Shown here piece after piece: positions 33,316 through 40,521 of a stretch of DNA of 64,000 nucleotides. The number at the start of each line of letters is the position of its first letter. The first letter of the stretch is position 1. The notes under the pieces were generated by a model. It had not been told where the DNA came from and did not search any database. It was given only the letters and a program-made list of their open reading frames with translations. The DNA comes from AC-38 sp033856025. GTDB lineage: Bacteria > Actinomycetota > Thermoleophilia > Solirubrobacterales > Solirubrobacteraceae. A program made the translations under genes and the position numbers. Location of the stretch: assembly GCA_033856025.1 (NCBI GenBank), contig JAWVFQ010000004.1, forward strand, positions 1 through 64,000. The letters run 5' to 3'.

Positions 33316-34848
33316 TCATGCGGCGCGGGCGAGGCCGAGGCGGTCCTGACGCAGGGCCAGCGCGGTGGCGACGTGGGTGCGCTCGACCGGGTCGCTCCCC
33401 GCCAGGTCGGCCACCGTTCGGGCGACGCGCAGGACGCGCTGCATTCCCCGCGCGCTCAGCGCCTCGTTGTCGTAGGCGGCGCGCAGACCGGCCTGCGCGT
33501 CGGAGGTGAGCGCGGCGAGCCGGCGGGCCACGCGACCGTCCATCTGCGCGTTGGAGGCGAACCCGGTCCCGGCGAACCGGCGCCCCTGGCGCTCGCGGGC
33601 GGCGGTCACGCGGGCGCGCACCTCCTCCGAGCGGGGCGGGTCCACGCGGGTCAGGTTCGGCGCCGGTGGCCGCTCGAGCGTGCACAGCAGGTCGAAGCGG
33701 TCGAGCAGCGCGCCGCTCAGCCGCCGCCGGTAGCGGGCGACGTCGGCCTCCGTGCAGCGACAGCGCCCCCGGTCCCCGGCGTGGCCGCACGGGCACGGAT
33801 TGGTCGCGGCCACCAGCATGAAGCGCGTCGGGAACACCCGCGCCTGCTGCCCCCGCACGATCGTCGAGACGCCGTCCTCCAGCGGCTGTCGCAGCGCCTC
33901 CAGGCTGGAGCGCGGGAACTCCGAGAGCTCGTCGAGGAACAGGACGCCGTGGTGAGCGAGGCTCGCCTCGCCGGGCGCGGGCCGCGCGCCGCCGCCCACG
34001 AGCCCGGAGGGCGAGATGGTGTGGTGCGGCGCGCGGAACGGTCGTTGAATGAGGAGCCTGCCGCCCCGGTGCAGCCCGGCGACCGAGTAGATCCGAGTCA
34101 CCTCGAGTGCCTCCTCGCGCGACAGCGCCGGCAGGATCCCCGGCAGTCGGCGCGCCAGCATCGTCTTGCCAACGCCGGGCGGACCCTCGAGCAGGAGGTG
34201 GTGACCGCCCGCGGCGGCGATCTCCATCGCGGTCATCGCCTCGGCCTGGCCGCTGACCTCGGCCAGGTCAACCCCGGCGTCGGGGGCCGGCTCGGGCGGC
34301 TCCGCGTCGTCGTCCGCCGCGACGGGCTCGGGCGCGCGCTCGCCGTTGAGGACCTCCACCGCCCTCCGCAGAGTCGCCGCGGGCGCGACGCGCACGCCGT
34401 CCACGAGCGCCGCCTCCGGCCCGCACGCGACCGGGACGACGAGCCCGTCCAGCCCGCAGCGCCGCACGCCCTCCGCAACCGCGAGGGTTCCGCGCCCCGG
34501 CCGCAGCTCCCCGCCCAGAGACAGCTCGCCGAACACCGCCCACCCGGCCAGGCCGTCCCCGTCCAGCTGGGCGCTGGCGGCCAGGACGCCTATGGCCAGA
34601 GCGAGGTCGAACCCCGGCCCCACCTTCCGCAGGTATGCGGGCGCGAGGTTGGCGGTGATCCGCCGCTGGGGGAACTCGAAGCCGGAGTTCAGGATCGCCG
34701 AGCGCACCCGCTCGCGCGCCTCGCGCACGGCGATGTCGGCGAGGCCGACCACGCGAAACGCCGGCAGCCCGGGGCGGACGTCGACCTCCACGGAGACCCG
34801 GCGCGACTCCAGCCCGTCGATCGCGAATGTGGTGACACGTGCGAGCAT
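33316..34848 (-). CDS. comM: ComM/YifB AAA ATPase
   Basis: The 510-residue protein has the N-terminal lon-like domain of Mg-chelatase/YifB proteins (GLPAFRVVGLADIAVREARER, FEFPQRRITANLAPA), an AAA core with Walker A EGPPGVGKT and Walker B LFLDELSEF, then a zinc-like CPCGHAGDRGRCRC cluster and a C-terminal MagC-like lid. ComM is a hexameric branch-migration helicase in natural transformation. The promoter at 34858-34885 predicts a leaderless message. dprA follows. Confidence 0.93.
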   Translation of the reverse strand: MLARVTTFAIDGLESRRVSVEVDVRPGLPAFRVVGLADIAVREARERVRSAILNSGFEFPQRRITANLAPAYLRKVGPGFDLALAIGVLAASAQLDGDGLAGWAVFGELSLGGELRPGRGTLAVAEGVRRCGLDGLVVPVACGPEAALVDGVRVAPAATLRRAVEVLNGERAPEPVAADDDAEPPEPAPDAGVDLAEVSGQAEAMTAMEIAAAGGHHLLLEGPPGVGKTMLARRLPGILPALSREEALEVTRIYSVAGLHRGGRLLIQRPFRAPHHTISPSGLVGGGARPAPGEASLAHHGVLFLDELSEFPRSSLEALRQPLEDGVSTIVRGQQARVFPTRFMLVAATNPCPCGHAGDRGRCRCTEADVARYRRRLSGALLDRFDLLCTLERPPAPNLTRVDPPRSEEVRARVTAARERQGRRFAGTGFASNAQMDGRVARRLAALTSDAQAGLRAAYDNEALSARGMQRVLRVARTVADLAGSDPVERTHVATALALRQDRLGLARAA

Positions 34849-34857
34849 CGGGCGACG

Positions 34858-34885
34858 ACGCTAGGGCGGCGAGCGTGACGGAACA
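34858..34885 (-). promoter_or_regulatory. Promoter for comM, leaderless type
   Basis: On the minus strand TGTTCC (34885-34880), a 16-base spacer and TAGCGT (34863-34858) precede the comM ATG by nine bases. TAGCGT fits the TAnnnT -10 pattern of actinobacteria. The spacing puts the start site at or just before the ATG. A mirror copy drives the divergent yraN gene. Confidence 0.55.
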
Positions 34886-34891
34886 CGCTCG
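34870..34891. promoter_or_regulatory. Perfect palindrome between divergent promoters
   Basis: CGAGCGTG at 34870 and CACGCTCG ending at 34891 are perfect inverted arms around ACGGAA. It overlaps the spacer and -35 side of the comM promoter, so it could be an operator for a dimeric regulator. Confidence 0.45.
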
Positions 34892-34936
34892 AAACGCGCC
34901 GATTCGCCCGCGCGGACTTTCGTTGCGGAGCGGTCC

Positions 34937-34964
34937 TGTTCCGCGCGCCCCGGGCACCTAGCGT
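34937..34964 (+). promoter_or_regulatory. Promoter for yraN, leaderless type
   Basis: TGTTCC at 34937-34942, 16 bases, then TAGCGT at 34959-34964, eight bases before the GTG start. It has the same boxes and spacing as the comM promoter on the other strand. The first transcribed base should be at or next to the start codon. Confidence 0.55.
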
Positions 34965-34972
34965 CGCCGGCC

Positions 34973-35344
34973 GTGTCAGCCGACCCCCGTCACCGTCTCG
35001 GCCGCGCCGGCGAGGACGCCGCGGCCGCCCACCTGGAGCGCCTCGGCCTCGATGTCCTCGCGCGCAACCACCGCACCCGCTTCGGCGAGCTCGACGTGAT
35101 CGCCTACGACGGCGAGACGCTGGTGTTCTGCGAGGTCAAGACCGGCCGCGCCGGCGCGGCGACGAAGCCCCTGGACAGCCTGTCGGAGACCAAGCGCGCC
35201 CAGGTCCGCCGGATGGCCGCGGCCTGGCTCGCGGAGACGACCGACCGCCCCCGCGCCACCGAGCTGCGCTTCGACGCCATCTGCATCACCTTCGACGCCC
35301 GCAACCGCCTCATCGCCCTCGACCACCTGGAGGGCGCGTTCTGA
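34973..35344 (+). CDS. YraN family nuclease-fold protein (UPF0102)
   Basis: The 123-residue protein starts at GTG 34973 and shows the YraN pattern: RLGRAGEDAAAAHLERLGLDVLARNHRTRFGELDVIAYDGETLVFCEVKTGR. The acidic E..D and EVK residues form a PD-(D/E)XK-like site. Its role is not settled, but it is often placed with dprA and comM, as here, and may process DNA. It is leaderless by promoter prediction. Two tiny membrane genes follow. Confidence 0.85.
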   Translation: MSADPRHRLGRAGEDAAAAHLERLGLDVLARNHRTRFGELDVIAYDGETLVFCEVKTGRAGAATKPLDSLSETKRAQVRRMAAAWLAETTDRPRATELRFDAICITFDARNRLIALDHLEGAF

Positions 35345-35364
35345 GTCCGGCCACGACGTACGAG

Positions 35365-35571
35365 GTGCTGCCGGATGTCTTCGATGTGCGCCTGATTCCC
35401 GTGGCGTACGGGATCGGATTCGTGGGCGGGGTCCTGTTCGCGGTCGTTCAGTCGCTGCGGCGAGGTACGGCGTTGGCGGATGAGTCGCGCGAGCTGCCGC
35501 TCCTCACCGGACTTCTGCTCGCGCTGGTTTACCTCGCGTACTTGGCTGGCCGACTACTATCAGTATCGTGA
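35365..35571 (+). CDS. Small two-span membrane protein
   Basis: The 68-residue product from GTG 35365 has two hydrophobic helices (PVAYGIGFVGGVLFAVVQ and LTGLLLALVYLAYLAG) joined by a charged loop. Its stop overlaps the start of the next small gene (GTGA), so the pair is coupled. The function is unknown. Start support is modest because there is no clear ribosome site. Confidence 0.5.
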   Translation: MLPDVFDVRLIPVAYGIGFVGGVLFAVVQSLRRGTALADESRELPLLTGLLLALVYLAYLAGRLLSVS

Positions 35572-35774
35572 CCCCGTTCCGCCTACGCCTCCTGATCGGT
35601 GTCGTGCTCATCGTGCCGGCCGTGGTGCTGACCTCCGTGGCGGAGACCGCGTTCCGGCTCGGTCCGAACGCCACCTTTGCGCTCCTCATGGCGCTCGGGT
35701 TCGTCGCGGCGCTCGGCGCGGACTCGATCGCCCGGGCGCGTGAGACCAGGGCCGGCGCGCGCCGGCGGCGCTAG
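35568..35774 (+). CDS. Small membrane protein, unknown
   Basis: The 68-residue protein has two hydrophobic segments (LLIGVVLIVPAVVLTSV, ATFALLMALGFVAALG) and a basic C-terminal tail (ARARETRAGARRRR). It is translationally coupled to the previous small membrane gene by GTGA. Its TAG shares the CTAG at 35771-35774 with the convergent rnhB gene. No family is recognised. Confidence 0.55.
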   Translation: MTPFRLRLLIGVVLIVPAVVLTSVAETAFRLGPNATFALLMALGFVAALGADSIARARETRAGARRRR

Positions 35775-36493
35775 AGCAGCTCTGCGTCCGCGGCCAGGCC
35801 GAGCTGCTGATAGGCCAGGCTCTGGAAGGACATGCGGTGGAGGGGTGAGACGCCCTGGGCGAGGATCGCGGCGCGGTGCTCGGGTGTGGCGTACCCGACG
35901 TGGGTGGCGAAGTCCCAGCCCGGGTGCAGGGCGTCGGCGCGGCGCATGTAGCGGTCCCGAGTGACCTTGGCGAGGATCGAGGCGGCGGCGATCGCGGCCG
36001 AGCGGGCGTCGCCGCTGATGACCGCGCGCTGGTCGTGGCCCGTGGCGGGCACCGGGAAGCCGTCGGACAGGCACAGGGTGCCCGGCACGGCGACCCGCCC
36101 GAGCGCGTCTGACAGGGCCCGGAGGTTGGTCTTGTGCAGGCCGCGCGCGTCGATTCCGCGCACGCAGCGCGACACGATCGCCACGCGGGAGGCGCAGCGC
36201 ATGACGATGGGATACAGCGCCTCGCGCCCCTCCGGCGTCTGCTGCTTGGAGTCGTTCAGCGCGGTGAGCGCGCGGACCTCGCGCAGCCCCACCCGCTCGT
36301 AGTCGAACAGCACCGCCGCGGCGACGAGCGGGCCCGCCAGGCAGCCGCGCCCCGCCTCGTCGGCGCCGGCCACGAACCGGGCGCCGAGGTCGCGGTCGAA
36401 CCGGAACAGCCGCCGGGCCGTCGACCGGCCCCGCTTGTTCCGTCTAGAGGAGCCCGATCCGCTTGGGCGGCCAGTAGGTGGCGAAGGCTCCAC
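35771..36493 (-). CDS. rnhB: Ribonuclease HII
   Basis: The conserved core begins FRFDRDLGARFVAGADEAGRG, with the catalytic DEAGRG, then NDSKQ, LSDGFPVP and AAIAAASILAKVTRD. It cleaves RNA in DNA, including single ribonucleotides. The start is unsure: the nearest canonical in-frame codon is GTG 36493, which overlaps the lepB coding end by 50 bp; a CTG at the conserved LFRF is the other possibility. It is the last gene of the rplS-lepB-rnhB run and its stop is on a shared CTAG. Confidence 0.9.
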   Translation of the reverse strand: MEPSPPTGRPSGSGSSRRNKRGRSTARRLFRFDRDLGARFVAGADEAGRGCLAGPLVAAAVLFDYERVGLREVRALTALNDSKQQTPEGREALYPIVMRCASRVAIVSRCVRGIDARGLHKTNLRALSDALGRVAVPGTLCLSDGFPVPATGHDQRAVISGDARSAAIAAASILAKVTRDRYMRRADALHPGWDFATHVGYATPEHRAAILAQGVSPLHRMSFQSLAYQQLGLAADAELL

Positions 36494-37073
36494 CGATGAT
36501 CCACTTCTTCGGGACGGGTCCCCAGAACCGGCTGTCGTCGGAGGAGCCACGGTTGTCGCCCATCATGAACCAGTGGCCGGGCGGAATGACGATCGTCTTG
36601 GGGAAGTCGCAGCCGCCGCCGCCCGCGCACTCGCGGATGAACGGCTCCTTCGCGCGCTTTCCGTTGCGGATTACGTGGCCGCCGGCGATGGAGATCCGGT
36701 CGCCGGGAGCCCCGACGACGCGCTTGATGAAGTTCTGGGAGGACCGGTCGCCGCCCGGCGTGTCGCAGGCCTGGGGGTGGCCGTCGCCCTGGTTGGGGCT
36801 CCCGCACTGCTGGCCGGTCCCGTTGGTCGCCAGGGCGGGCGGATGGAACACCATGACGTTGCCCACCTCGGGGTCCGAGAAACGGTTGCCGATGCGGTTG
36901 ACGAGCACGCGCTGGCCGACGTCGAGCGTCGGCTCCATCGACTCCGACGGGATCCGGTAGGGCTTCACGAGGAAGGCCTGGATCCCCAGGGCGAGGCCGA
37001 GGGCCGTCGCCACGATCAGGACCAGCTCGACCAGGGAGCCAGCGCCGGAACGCTTCTTCTTGGTCGCGCTCAC
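36444..37073 (-). CDS. lepB: Signal peptidase I
   Basis: The 209-residue protein has one N-terminal membrane span (residues 15-33) and the catalytic Ser in RIPSESMEPTL, general-base Lys in FIKRVVGAPGD, and box E GDNRGSSDDSRFWGPV. It cleaves signal peptides of exported proteins on the outer face of the membrane. The GTG start overlaps the rplS stop (GTGA), tying secretion to ribosome synthesis, an arrangement common in actinobacteria. An 11-residue Cys-bearing loop (GQQCGSPNQ..ACDTPGG) is extra. Confidence 0.94.
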   Translation of the reverse strand: MSATKKKRSGAGSLVELVLIVATALGLALGIQAFLVKPYRIPSESMEPTLDVGQRVLVNRIGNRFSDPEVGNVMVFHPPALATNGTGQQCGSPNQGDGHPQACDTPGGDRSSQNFIKRVVGAPGDRISIAGGHVIRNGKRAKEPFIRECAGGGGCDFPKTIVIPPGHWFMMGDNRGSSDDSRFWGPVPKKWIIGGAFATYWPPKRIGLL

Positions 37074-37747
37074 CCGGCCGGCTCGTCGTCGCCGGCCTCG
37101 CCGGCGGCAGAGTCATCGGCGGCGGGCTCCTCGCCGGCGGCAGAGTCGCCGCCCGGCGGAGCGTCCGCCCCGCCCTTGACCTCCTCGTCGGCGGTCGCCT
37201 TGGCCTCGGAGTCGGCCGGCACGTCGTCGGCCGGCTCGGCGGCGGCTTCCTCGGGCGGCTCGACGGGCGGGGCCTCGCCGGTGGACTCGGGGGCGTCGGC
37301 CGCGGAGATGCCCTCGGCGTCGACCGCCTCGCCGGGCTCGGGCTCCGGCTCGGGCTCGGGCGGCGCGTGCAGCAGGCCGCCCTCGACGACCTCCTCGGCG
37401 CCCGTCCCGCGGCGCTCGCGCACGCGGGCGCGCTTGCCCACGCGGCCTCGCAGGTAGTAGAGCTTGGCCCGGCGCACGTCGCCGCGCGCGGCCACCTCGA
37501 TGCGCTCGATCTTCGGCGAGTGCAGGGGGAACGTGCGCTCCACCCCGACGCCGAACGACTGCTTGCGCACGGTGAACGTCTCGCGCACGCCGTGGCCCTG
37601 GCGCTTGAGCACCACGCCCTCGAACACCTGCGTGCGGCGGCGGGTGCCCTCGACCACCTGGAAGTGGACGCGGACGCGGTCGCCGGGCTGGAAGGCGGGA
37701 ACCCTCCGAAGCTGGGCCCGCTCGAGGCTGTCGATGACGGTGCTCAT
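37070..37747 (-). CDS. rplS: Ribosomal protein L19 with long acidic C-terminal tail
   Basis: Residues 1-112 are a standard L19: STVIDSLERAQLRRVPAFQPG, GTRRRTQVFEGVVLKRQG, RKQSFGVGVERTFPLHSP, LYYLRGRVGKRARVRER. The next 110 residues are almost only Glu, Asp, Ala, Pro and Gly, a charged, probably disordered tail; L19 is normally about 115 residues. The base protein helps hold the two ribosomal subunits. The tail may bind partners or is species-specific. The stop overlaps lepB. Confidence 0.94.
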   Translation of the reverse strand: MSTVIDSLERAQLRRVPAFQPGDRVRVHFQVVEGTRRRTQVFEGVVLKRQGHGVRETFTVRKQSFGVGVERTFPLHSPKIERIEVAARGDVRRAKLYYLRGRVGKRARVRERRGTGAEEVVEGGLLHAPPEPEPEPEPGEAVDAEGISAADAPESTGEAPPVEPPEEAAAEPADDVPADSEAKATADEEVKGGADAPPGGDSAAGEEPAADDSAAGEAGDDEPAG

Positions 37748-37807
37748 GGCAAAGAAAAGCGCGCGGCCCGGCGAAGAACGGGCCGTCGCGACGCCCGCCA
37801 TGGTAGC

Positions 37808-38482
37808 TCAGGCCTCGCTCCGGCGGCGGCTCTGCTCGCGCCGCCACTCCCGGATCCGCTCGTGGTGGCCCGACAGCAGCACCTCCGGCACGTCCCACCC
37901 CCGGTAGGACGCGGGCCGCGTGTAGTGCGGGTACTCCGGCGCCCCCTCCAGCGCCGGGCTGAACGACTCCTCCACCGCGGAATCCTCATGGCCCAGCGCC
38001 CCCGGCAGCTTTCGCGTCACCGCGTCCAGCAGGACCATCGCCGGCAGCTCGCCACCCGCGAGCACGTAGCGCCCGATCGACACGGCGTCGGTGGCCAGGT
38101 GCGAGACCACGCGCTCGTCGAAGCCCTCGTAGCGGCCGGAGAGCAGCGTCAGGGCGGGCTCGGCCGCCAGCTCGGCGGCCAGCGCGTCGTCGAGGACGCG
38201 CCCCGAGGCGGTCAGCGCGACCACGCGGCGCTCGCCGCGCAGCTCCTGCGAGTCGCGCCCGTAGAAGCCCTGGAGGGCCGCGTCCACCACGTCGACGCGC
38301 AGGACCATCCCCGCCCCGCCCCCGAACGGCGTGTCGTCGACCTGGCGCGCGGTCAGGGTCGAGTAGTCGCGATAGGAGGCCAGGCGCACCGACGAGCCGC
38401 CGGCCAGCGCGTTCGTCACGTGGCGCTGGCCCAGGAACCAGTCGAAGGCCTCCGGAAACAGCGTGAAGACGTCGACGTCCAT
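37808..38482 (-). CDS. trmD: tRNA (guanine-N1)-methyltransferase
   Basis: The 224-residue enzyme shows MDVDVFTLFPEAF, VDDTPFGGGAGMVLR, LLSGRYEGFDERV and SIGRYVLAGGELPAMVLLDA, the trefoil-knot and SAM-binding signature of TrmD. It methylates G37 of tRNAs to prevent +1 frameshifting. It begins three bases after rimM and 60 bases before rplS, the classical order. The C-terminal region PASYRGWDVPEVLLSGHH is normal. Confidence 0.95.
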   Translation of the reverse strand: MDVDVFTLFPEAFDWFLGQRHVTNALAGGSSVRLASYRDYSTLTARQVDDTPFGGGAGMVLRVDVVDAALQGFYGRDSQELRGERRVVALTASGRVLDDALAAELAAEPALTLLSGRYEGFDERVVSHLATDAVSIGRYVLAGGELPAMVLLDAVTRKLPGALGHEDSAVEESFSPALEGAPEYPHYTRPASYRGWDVPEVLLSGHHERIREWRREQSRRRSEA

Positions 38483-38484
38483 CC

Positions 38485-38991
38485 CTACGCACCGCCCTCG
38501 ACGAAGCCCATGTCCACGTCGACGCGCTTCGCGCCGACGTCCACGGAGCGCACCGCGTCGCGGACCAATGGGACCAGCACCGTGTCGCCATCGCGCGCGA
38601 CCTCCAGGACGTCGCAGGACGGCAGGCCGCTCACCGCCGTGACGACCCCGACGGGTACGGAGCCGTCAACCACCCGGCAGCCGACCAGGTCGTCGGGCCA
38701 CCACTCGTCGGGACCCAGCGACGGCAGGTCGGTCCGGGGAACCAGGAGGGCCTCGCCGCGCAGCGCCTCCACCTCGGTGCGCGAGGTGGTGTCCGCGAGG
38801 CGGACGATCGGGCGATCGTCGGTCCCTGCCCGGCGAACGATCTCGCGTGTGCGCCCGGCCACCAGGACGGCCCGGCCCGTGACCAGGAGGTCGGAGCGGG
38901 GGCGGGTCACGTAGAAGGACCCGTCCAGCCCATGGGCCCGTCCGACGTGTCCGATGTCCAGGTGCTCAGTCGACGATGTCGACGAGGACAC
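38485..38991 (-). CDS. rimM: 16S rRNA processing protein RimM
   Basis: The protein has 168 residues. The conserved start is IGHVGRAHGLDGSFYV and the C-terminal PRC-barrel-like half includes DEWWPDDLVGC and EVARDGDTVLVPLVRDAV. RimM helps mature the 30S head by binding S19. The GTG at 38991 overlaps the khpA gene by 26 bases; CTG at the conserved LDIGH is an alternative but GTG is adequate. It sits between khpA and trmD as in many bacteria. Confidence 0.93.
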   Translation of the reverse strand: MSSSTSSTEHLDIGHVGRAHGLDGSFYVTRPRSDLLVTGRAVLVAGRTREIVRRAGTDDRPIVRLADTTSRTEVEALRGEALLVPRTDLPSLGPDEWWPDDLVGCRVVDGSVPVGVVTAVSGLPSCDVLEVARDGDTVLVPLVRDAVRSVDVGAKRVDVDMGFVEGGA

Positions 38992-39199
38992 GGCGCTGCT
39001 CCTTGACCGCGGCCGCCTTGAGCAGCGTCCGCAGCGCCTGAGCGGTGCGGCCGCCGCGGCCGATCACCTTGCCGTAGTCCTCGTCGCCCACAGCGAGCTC
39101 GAGCACGACGGTGCCATCCTCCTCGTCAAAGCGCTCGACCTGGACCGCGTCGGGGTCGTCCACGAGCGCCCGGGCCAGATACGCGAGCAGCTCGTCCAC
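38966..39199 (-). CDS. khpA: KH-domain RNA-binding protein KhpA
   Basis: The 77-residue product has a single KH domain with the GxxG loop in KVIGRGGRTAQALRTLL. Homologues (YlqC/KhpA) bind structured RNA and often work with KhpB/Jag in cell-size control. It starts at GTG and lies ten bases after the rpsP stop. Its position between rpsP and rimM is the conserved one. Confidence 0.92.
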   Translation of the reverse strand: MDELLAYLARALVDDPDAVQVERFDEEDGTVVLELAVGDEDYGKVIGRGGRTAQALRTLLKAAAVKEQRRVLVDIVD

Positions 39200-39209
39200 C
39201 GCGAAGGGC

Positions 39210-39455
39210 CTAGGAGGAGATGCCCTGCGTGCGCAGGAGCTTGCGCACGGTCCCGGTGGGCTGCGCGCCCCGGGCCAGCCAGTCGCGCACGCGGTCCTCG
39301 TCGATCACGATCGTCGAGGGGTCGGTCTGCGGGTTGTAGCGGCCGACGGTCTCGATGATCCGACCGTCGCGCGGGGAGCGCTGGTCGGCGACGACGACGC
39401 GCCAGATCGGATCCTTCTTGCCGCCCACGCGGGTGAGCCTGAGTCGTACGGACAT
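39210..39455 (-). CDS. rpsP: Ribosomal protein S16
   Basis: The 81-residue sequence MSVRLRLTRVGGKKDPIW, VVADQRSPRDGRIIETVGRYNP, and DRVRDWLARGAQPTGTV is a complete S16. It stabilises the 30S body. It lies upstream of khpA in the usual ffh-rpsP-rimM-trmD order, but here ffh is about 1 kb away because two foreign-looking genes are in between. Confidence 0.96.
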   Translation of the reverse strand: MSVRLRLTRVGGKKDPIWRVVVADQRSPRDGRIIETVGRYNPQTDPSTIVIDEDRVRDWLARGAQPTGTVRKLLRTQGISS

Positions 39456-39509
39456 GCGGCCCGGCAGGTTAGCGGAGCCGACCCGCCGTCAGCGGTTGCG
39501 TGCGAGGTG

Positions 39510-39734
39510 TCAGCCGTCCGAGCCCGGCGTCTCCGACGCGGAGGTAACAACCGGAGCCGCGCCAGGCGGGCGAGCAGGAGTCACGGGGGTTCCCGTCGAC
39601 GGGTCGAGTGCAGGCTGCGTAATCGCCGTGGCCTGGGGGGGCGGACCGGCTGGGTCCTGGGCCGGCGTGAGAGCGCCCTCCTTGATCTCGCGCGGCGGTT
39701 CCACGACACGCGGGCGACCGTTGCTCCTGGACAT
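39510..39734 (-). CDS. Small Pro/Ala/Thr-rich hypothetical protein
   Basis: The ATG at 39734 is two bases downstream of the DUF6338 stop and gives 74 residues: MSRSNGRPRVVEPPREIKEG, then a Pro-, Thr- and Ala-rich tail without secondary structure. It appears to be the second member of the DUF6338 cassette. The composition suggests a disordered partner or linker. No family is known to me. Confidence 0.55.
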   Translation of the reverse strand: MSRSNGRPRVVEPPREIKEGALTPAQDPAGPPPQATAITQPALDPSTGTPVTPARPPGAAPVVTSASETPGSDG

Positions 39735-39736
39735 GG

Positions 39737-40408
39737 TCAGGATTCTACCTTCGCGGCGGGCGGATCCAACGCCTGGACCGCGCGGATGTCGCGCGCGGTG
39801 ATCCAGATCCCCCGCGCGGGGCGAATGGGCTCCACGAGGTTGTGTGGGAATGCGGGGCTGACCGTCCAGACCTCCTGGAGGTACAGGTTGTGCTCGCTGG
39901 GCGACTGACCGACCGCGGACCGCTTCCCGAACTTCCCCCCGACGAGACGCGGGCGGTCGGAGGAGATGGTTTCGAGCTCGACGAGCAGCCAGGCGCCGCG
40001 GCGAACGAGTTGCGGGAAGAGGTAGTCCCACGCGTCCCGCGCGTCGCGGCCGCCAAGCACCCGCTGGAAAGTCGACACCGGCCCTTCGCGCGCCTCCGCC
40101 CGGCGCAGGTATGTGTTCAGCGCAAGGCCGGCGAGAACGGGCGCGCCGATCACCACCCCGGCCACGTACGCGAGCAGCGCGTTGACGTGGTCGGTCCAGT
40201 CCGCCACGGAGCCGACGCGCAGCGCCAACCACCGGGTCCACCACGCGAACGCGACGTGCAGGAGCAGGGCATAGAACAGCGCGCGGAGCACCAGCTCCAG
40301 ATCGCTCTCGGACGCGCGAGCGCGACCGCTCTTGGCTAGCTCTGCGACTGTGAATCCGGGGAGCAGCAGCGCGATCGTCGAAGCGACTCCCGCCACGGTG
40401 GTGAGCAT
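39737..40408 (-). CDS. DUF6338 family membrane protein
   Basis: The 223-residue protein has spans near residues 3-20, 45-62 and 80-98, then a cytosolic domain with LVRRGAWLLVELETISSDRP, LVGGKFGKRSAVGQ and SEHNLYLQEVW, which I associate with DUF6338. The function of this family is not known. It is inserted with a small companion gene between rpsP and ffh, a locus that is otherwise tightly conserved. Base composition here looks less GC-extreme than in the flanking genes. Confidence 0.65.
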   Translation of the reverse strand: MLTTVAGVASTIALLLPGFTVAELAKSGRARASESDLELVLRALFYALLLHVAFAWWTRWLALRVGSVADWTDHVNALLAYVAGVVIGAPVLAGLALNTYLRRAEAREGPVSTFQRVLGGRDARDAWDYLFPQLVRRGAWLLVELETISSDRPRLVGGKFGKRSAVGQSPSEHNLYLQEVWTVSPAFPHNLVEPIRPARGIWITARDIRAVQALDPPAAKVES

Positions 40409-40521
40409 GGCCTTACGGTAAACCCACGACCCCGCGCGATCGGTTTCGGCGCGGGCCGCGACGAGGCTACGTCACCCGGACGATGCGATCTACGCCTGGC
40501 TTGTCACATAAAGCGGCTCGG
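40409..40521. other. Intergenic region upstream of the DUF6338 cassette
   Basis: This is one of the few gaps within the long minus-strand block. It holds no gene or clear RNA and probably contains the cassette's own promoter. GC content is lower than in the flanking coding DNA. Confidence 0.4.

Noticed and set aside
35771..36493. CTG start for rnhB as a third non-canonical start
   Set aside because: An in-frame GTG at 36493 exists, so the non-canonical start is not required.
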